Shown here: one piece after another, positions 60,981 to 64,000 of the stretch | How the letters are laid out: the number at the start of each line of letters is the position of its first letter | Position numbering within the stretch: the first letter of the stretch is position 1 | Notes under the pieces: generated by a model | The model's input: only the letters and a program-made list of their open reading frames with translations | What the model was told of the DNA's origin: nothing | Databases searched by the model: none | DNA from: Coffea arabica | Lineage: Eukaryota > Streptophyta > Magnoliopsida > Gentianales > Rubiaceae | NCBI RefSeq assembly: GCF_036785885.1 | Contig: NC_092312.1 | Coordinates: forward strand, 16,386,001 to 16,450,000 | Reading direction: 5' to 3' | Length of the DNA: 64,000 bases | Program-made: the position numbers and the translations under genes

Positions 60981-63161
60981 AGTTATTTAAGGATTGAGTT
61001 AGTTGTTGAGTTAAATTTTTTTTTTTTTTTTTTGGGTTTCCGTCCGTAAGAAGATTTCTTCCATTCAAGATTCAACCCAAGGCATATAACATGAGAATCA
61101 GTTTCGGCGTGCTCCATTCCCAGTTTTGAAGGGAGCAGTTACTGCAGTAGAGTAGACCTCTCTGCTGTGTAGTAGTAATTGGTGAAATGCAATTCGTCCA
61201 AACTCCAAATCCGATATGATATGATGATAATGGCATTTCAATTTGCACATCCCTTTCACTGCATCGGCCTTGTCAACCTCTCTGCTGGGTGCTGGCCTCT
61301 CCCCCCATGCCATCTAGTTTCACATCTTCTCTCTCTTCAGGATAAGACACTCAAAATTGTTAGACACGTCCACTTTTTCCAAATCTCCATCATTATTTGC
61401 ACTAACAAGACATGCAATTTGCGTCTATATTTCCTCACCGTCTTTGATTAGTCGTGTGATTAGAGTTTTTTGTTTTCCCTGTTTGTTTGTTTGATGGGAG
61501 CGAGATTAGAAATCAAACCCGGGATATTAGAGTGAGTAATGTACGTGTACATAATATAAAGAAAGAACCAAACGTTACATCTTGTTTGGTTTTGTTTTCT
61601 GTTAAGTGTTAACCACCCCACCTAGTTTAATTAGATGTTTTCTTGTGTGATTGATTCGGTACCTCTACCAACATCGGAAAAGCAGAGACAGAGGACAACC
61701 CATTTCTCAATGTGAAATTTGAGCACTTGGGTTGTTCCTATTTTCTGACATTATGTAGTTTGAGTTAGCTGGTGCGTTCTTTGTGTATTTCTGTTCTCTT
61801 CCTGTCGGAGAATTGATTAGATTGCTATTTCCTGGAGTTTTCGCAAAAAAATATGCGGTCGGAATGTAATTTGATGCACGTGACGTGACATTAAAGAGGT
61901 GATTGAAAGACGGGTTAAAAATTTTTTTTAAAGAAAATTAGCTTTCAAACAAAGAACTTTTCGGAGTGGTTTCCACTGTTTATTCATATTTGGAAGTTGA
62001 AGAACTGGAAAACAGAGGACTGTGACTCATCAAGCCGAGAGTTGCATCGGAAGGGAAGATATTTGTGGTGGGCGTCTGGCTGGTGAGTAGTTGTGCCATA
62101 TGTTTCTATACCACGTAACGTAATCAAGGAGCAGCCTGTGTGTTATTAGTAGTGGTTGTAGTTTTGTTGCATCTGTAGGTGTTTATGCACGCAGGCATCT
62201 AAACACGCACACTCCCACTGCACAACCTGCAAAGACTTTTGTTTGTTTCTTCATATTGGTATGACGAGCATGATTCTGTCCTTTAGTGAATGTGCTTGCG
62301 ATTTACTAGTACGGGGTAATTCTTTTTCTCCTTTATCATCGTCTCTAGTTTGTGAATATCTCTGATCGCACTTAATTAGTAGCAAAGTAGCATTCAGCTT
62401 TAATTACTGTTTCCTACATCCTGAATATCTAGAGGTTTAAGAATTTATTTTCTTCCACAAGTTCTGATTCAATTGTTCCTTTTTCACTTAATAAATGGGA
62501 TTTATGTTAATCTTCACTTTAGTAGCTTATGATTCTATGACCAGAAATTACTGGTAGAAAACAGGTTAACCTCGTTTACCTATAGGACAAGGGCCTTCTG
62601 CAGGGCCTTTTTTCTTAGCTTCTAAATTCTCTTGCCTGTGATTCAACTCTCTATTAGGAATTTATCTCTTGAAGGGAATTGCAACGCTGTTATCTGTGTA
62701 CTTCTGCTGGTGCTTTCAGTTTCTCCTACCTGTCAAAGTTGCTCCTTGCTTTTCTTTTCCTGTTTCTCAGCTTCCGTTGTGGTGTGCTTCTCTTCTGCTG
62801 CTCAGACTCAAATAAAGGAAACAAATTTTGGACTCATTTTTATGTGACGCGTTCTTTGTCCTCTGCAAGGTTCTATCTTTCAATACATACCTTGAGGCTT
62901 CCACCTCCTTTTAGGAAAGGCTCCTCTCCCTCTTCGTTGGTTCTCCTATTTCTTCTAACGAGTTTCATTTTGGTAGTGCGCGACTTTTCAACTGGAAGTT
63001 TCTCCGTCCCTCTACTCTCCCTCCTTTCTTTTGTGGCAATTGAACTCTTGGCTTTGAGTGGCTTTCGTATCGTGCTTGACATTTCTACAGGTTGTCTTTT
63101 CTTGCCGGTCTGTTTCTTGATGAGGAGTTTAAAGCCATGATATCAAAGAAGATGAGCCTTG
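60981..63161. other. Upstream region of the last gene
   Basis: Probably the promoter and spliced leader of the gene starting near 63.2 kb. A good donor (CTG|GTGAGT near 62081) and pyrimidine-rich acceptors (for example TTTCTACAG near 63091) suggest a leader intron. A 153-codon frame at 62679-63140 is hydrophobic, lies in the putative intron and has no family resemblance. Confidence 0.35.
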
Positions 63162-63203
63162 ATGGATTTCACTAAGAGAGAGATTTATTTCCTTTTGAGG
63201 AAC

Positions 63204-63926
63204 ATGGGGAATTTTCACGGGAAACAGAATGGCAATGGAGTGGCTGAGGATGGCTGCCACCCTGCTAGTCCAAGGCACTACAAGCACCTGTCCGGCGGCA
63301 TCAGGACTTCTTTATCTTGGCTGGATTTGAGAGTTTTCTATGTCAGAGTTAGCAAATGTGAGATCGATGATTCAACTCCCCAGTATCTTACCTTAAATCA
63401 CGTTCCCCTAGACTGCAATACCCTTCTGGAAGTAAATGGTGTTAGAACTGGCATCTATTCGGATGGCGTATCAACCCTATTAAGAAGAGATAGGATAGAC
63501 AAGAAATCTGAAGAAGTTACCTTCGTGAGTACTGACAGTATTAGGACGACAGGGAGTGTGAAACTTGAGGTTTTTGACAAGGATGTTCTTGTGCTGTCGG
63601 GAGCACTAGAACTGTGTAATAGTGACGGCTTTGCTGGCGCAGATTCAAGAAATCACGACCAGTGTTGGAGTTTGAATTGCGACTCGGATTTACCAGTTGG
63701 CTCTGTTCTCCTCGAGGGAAATCAATACATGAACCTGGAGTCAGGCTCGCCATCAATCGAAGTCTATGTAGCTGGTTGCTTTTCGGGTCGTCCGATTATA
63801 CTGACTAAGGCTCTGCAGCTTGGTCATAAGAGGAAGCAAATGAGGAAGGCAATGCTGGATTCGATTCCAGAATATGAGACAACTGCAAACCAGAAAGATG
63901 ACTCATCATCTATACACGGAATGCAG
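63204..63926 (+). CDS. Uncharacterised plant protein, first coding exon (partial gene)
   Basis: Coding exon of 241 codons starting MGNFHGKQNGNG, with an in-frame upstream ATG at 63162 as an alternative start. It ends at a plausible donor (CAG|GTTGAT, 63926/63927); the rest would lie beyond the window. The sequence has WLDLRVFYVRVSKCEIDD, LLEVNGVR and a segment KLEVFDKDVL that reads like strands of a C2-like beta-sandwich. It belongs to a conserved plant family that, as I recall, is often auto-annotated 'erythronate-4-phosphate dehydrogenase family'. I see no dehydrogenase nucleotide-binding motif, so that name is doubtful. Relatives have a C-terminal membrane segment, as I recall, not visible here. 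Function unknown. Confidence 0.75.
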
Positions 63927-64000
63927 GTTGATAAATTCATTAGCTACAATCATTTGAATTTGGTATCGACATAGTGATGTCCTTTTTGTCTATGATTTCA

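Noticed and set aside
62679-63140. 153-codon hydrophobic frame upstream of the last gene
   Set aside because: It lies in a probable leader intron, has no family resemblance and is rich in T-derived residues.

Overview
The window is nuclear DNA of a flowering plant. Compact intron-bearing genes of recognisable plant families sit in AT-rich DNA full of small DNA transposons. The gene set (an AtGRP7/8-type glycine-rich RNA-binding protein, an At2g16250-type receptor kinase, a chloroplast mTERF, an AP-3 sigma subunit, an NFD6-like organelle protein) points to a eudicot. I cannot name the species. Gene models come from splice motifs and from remembered family sequences, without database searches.

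Layout. 1-4.6 kb is intergenic, with a 427-bp foldback Mutator-like element and a small poly-A retroposon. 4.6-20.8 kb is a tandem segmental duplication of about 4.4 kb carrying a GRP gene and roughly 3.5 kb of its upstream DNA. Unit 1 is 4623-9031. Unit 2 is 9511-20803 and is split by a 7.2-kb nest of Helitrons (10795-18014) placed about 350 bp upstream of the second GRP gene. Unit 1 preserves the unoccupied insertion site. The nest holds an inner Helitron (12674-16156), a minisatellite, a duplicated Helitron 5' end and a 662-bp Mutator-like element. 20.8-29.4 kb has only MITEs and simple repeats.

29.4-44 kb holds an LRR receptor-like pseudokinase gene (29985-36565) and, 5 kb downstream in the same orientation, a kinase-only relative (41385-43813) with the same exon junctions but no ectodomain or membrane span. 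Between them are a LINE remnant, a tRNA-Gln gene and a 1.3-kb foldback Mutator-like element that ends 180 bp before the second kinase's start codon. 44.7-47.6 kb is the AP-3 sigma gene (minus strand, seven coding exons). 47.8-49.7 kb is a cluster of MITEs, two with long pyrimidine/purine cores. 50.3-54 kb is an mTERF gene, 57.2-57.9 kb an NFD6-like gene, 60.8 kb a tRNA-derived SINE, and 63.2 kb to the end the start of an uncharacterised plant gene.

The genes do not form an evident pathway. The most informative points are the two near-identical GRP genes whose upstream DNA has been split by Helitrons in only one copy, a candidate self-regulatory alternative splice site in both GRP introns, and the paired pseudokinases. 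I found no clear evidence of a wholly new biological system.
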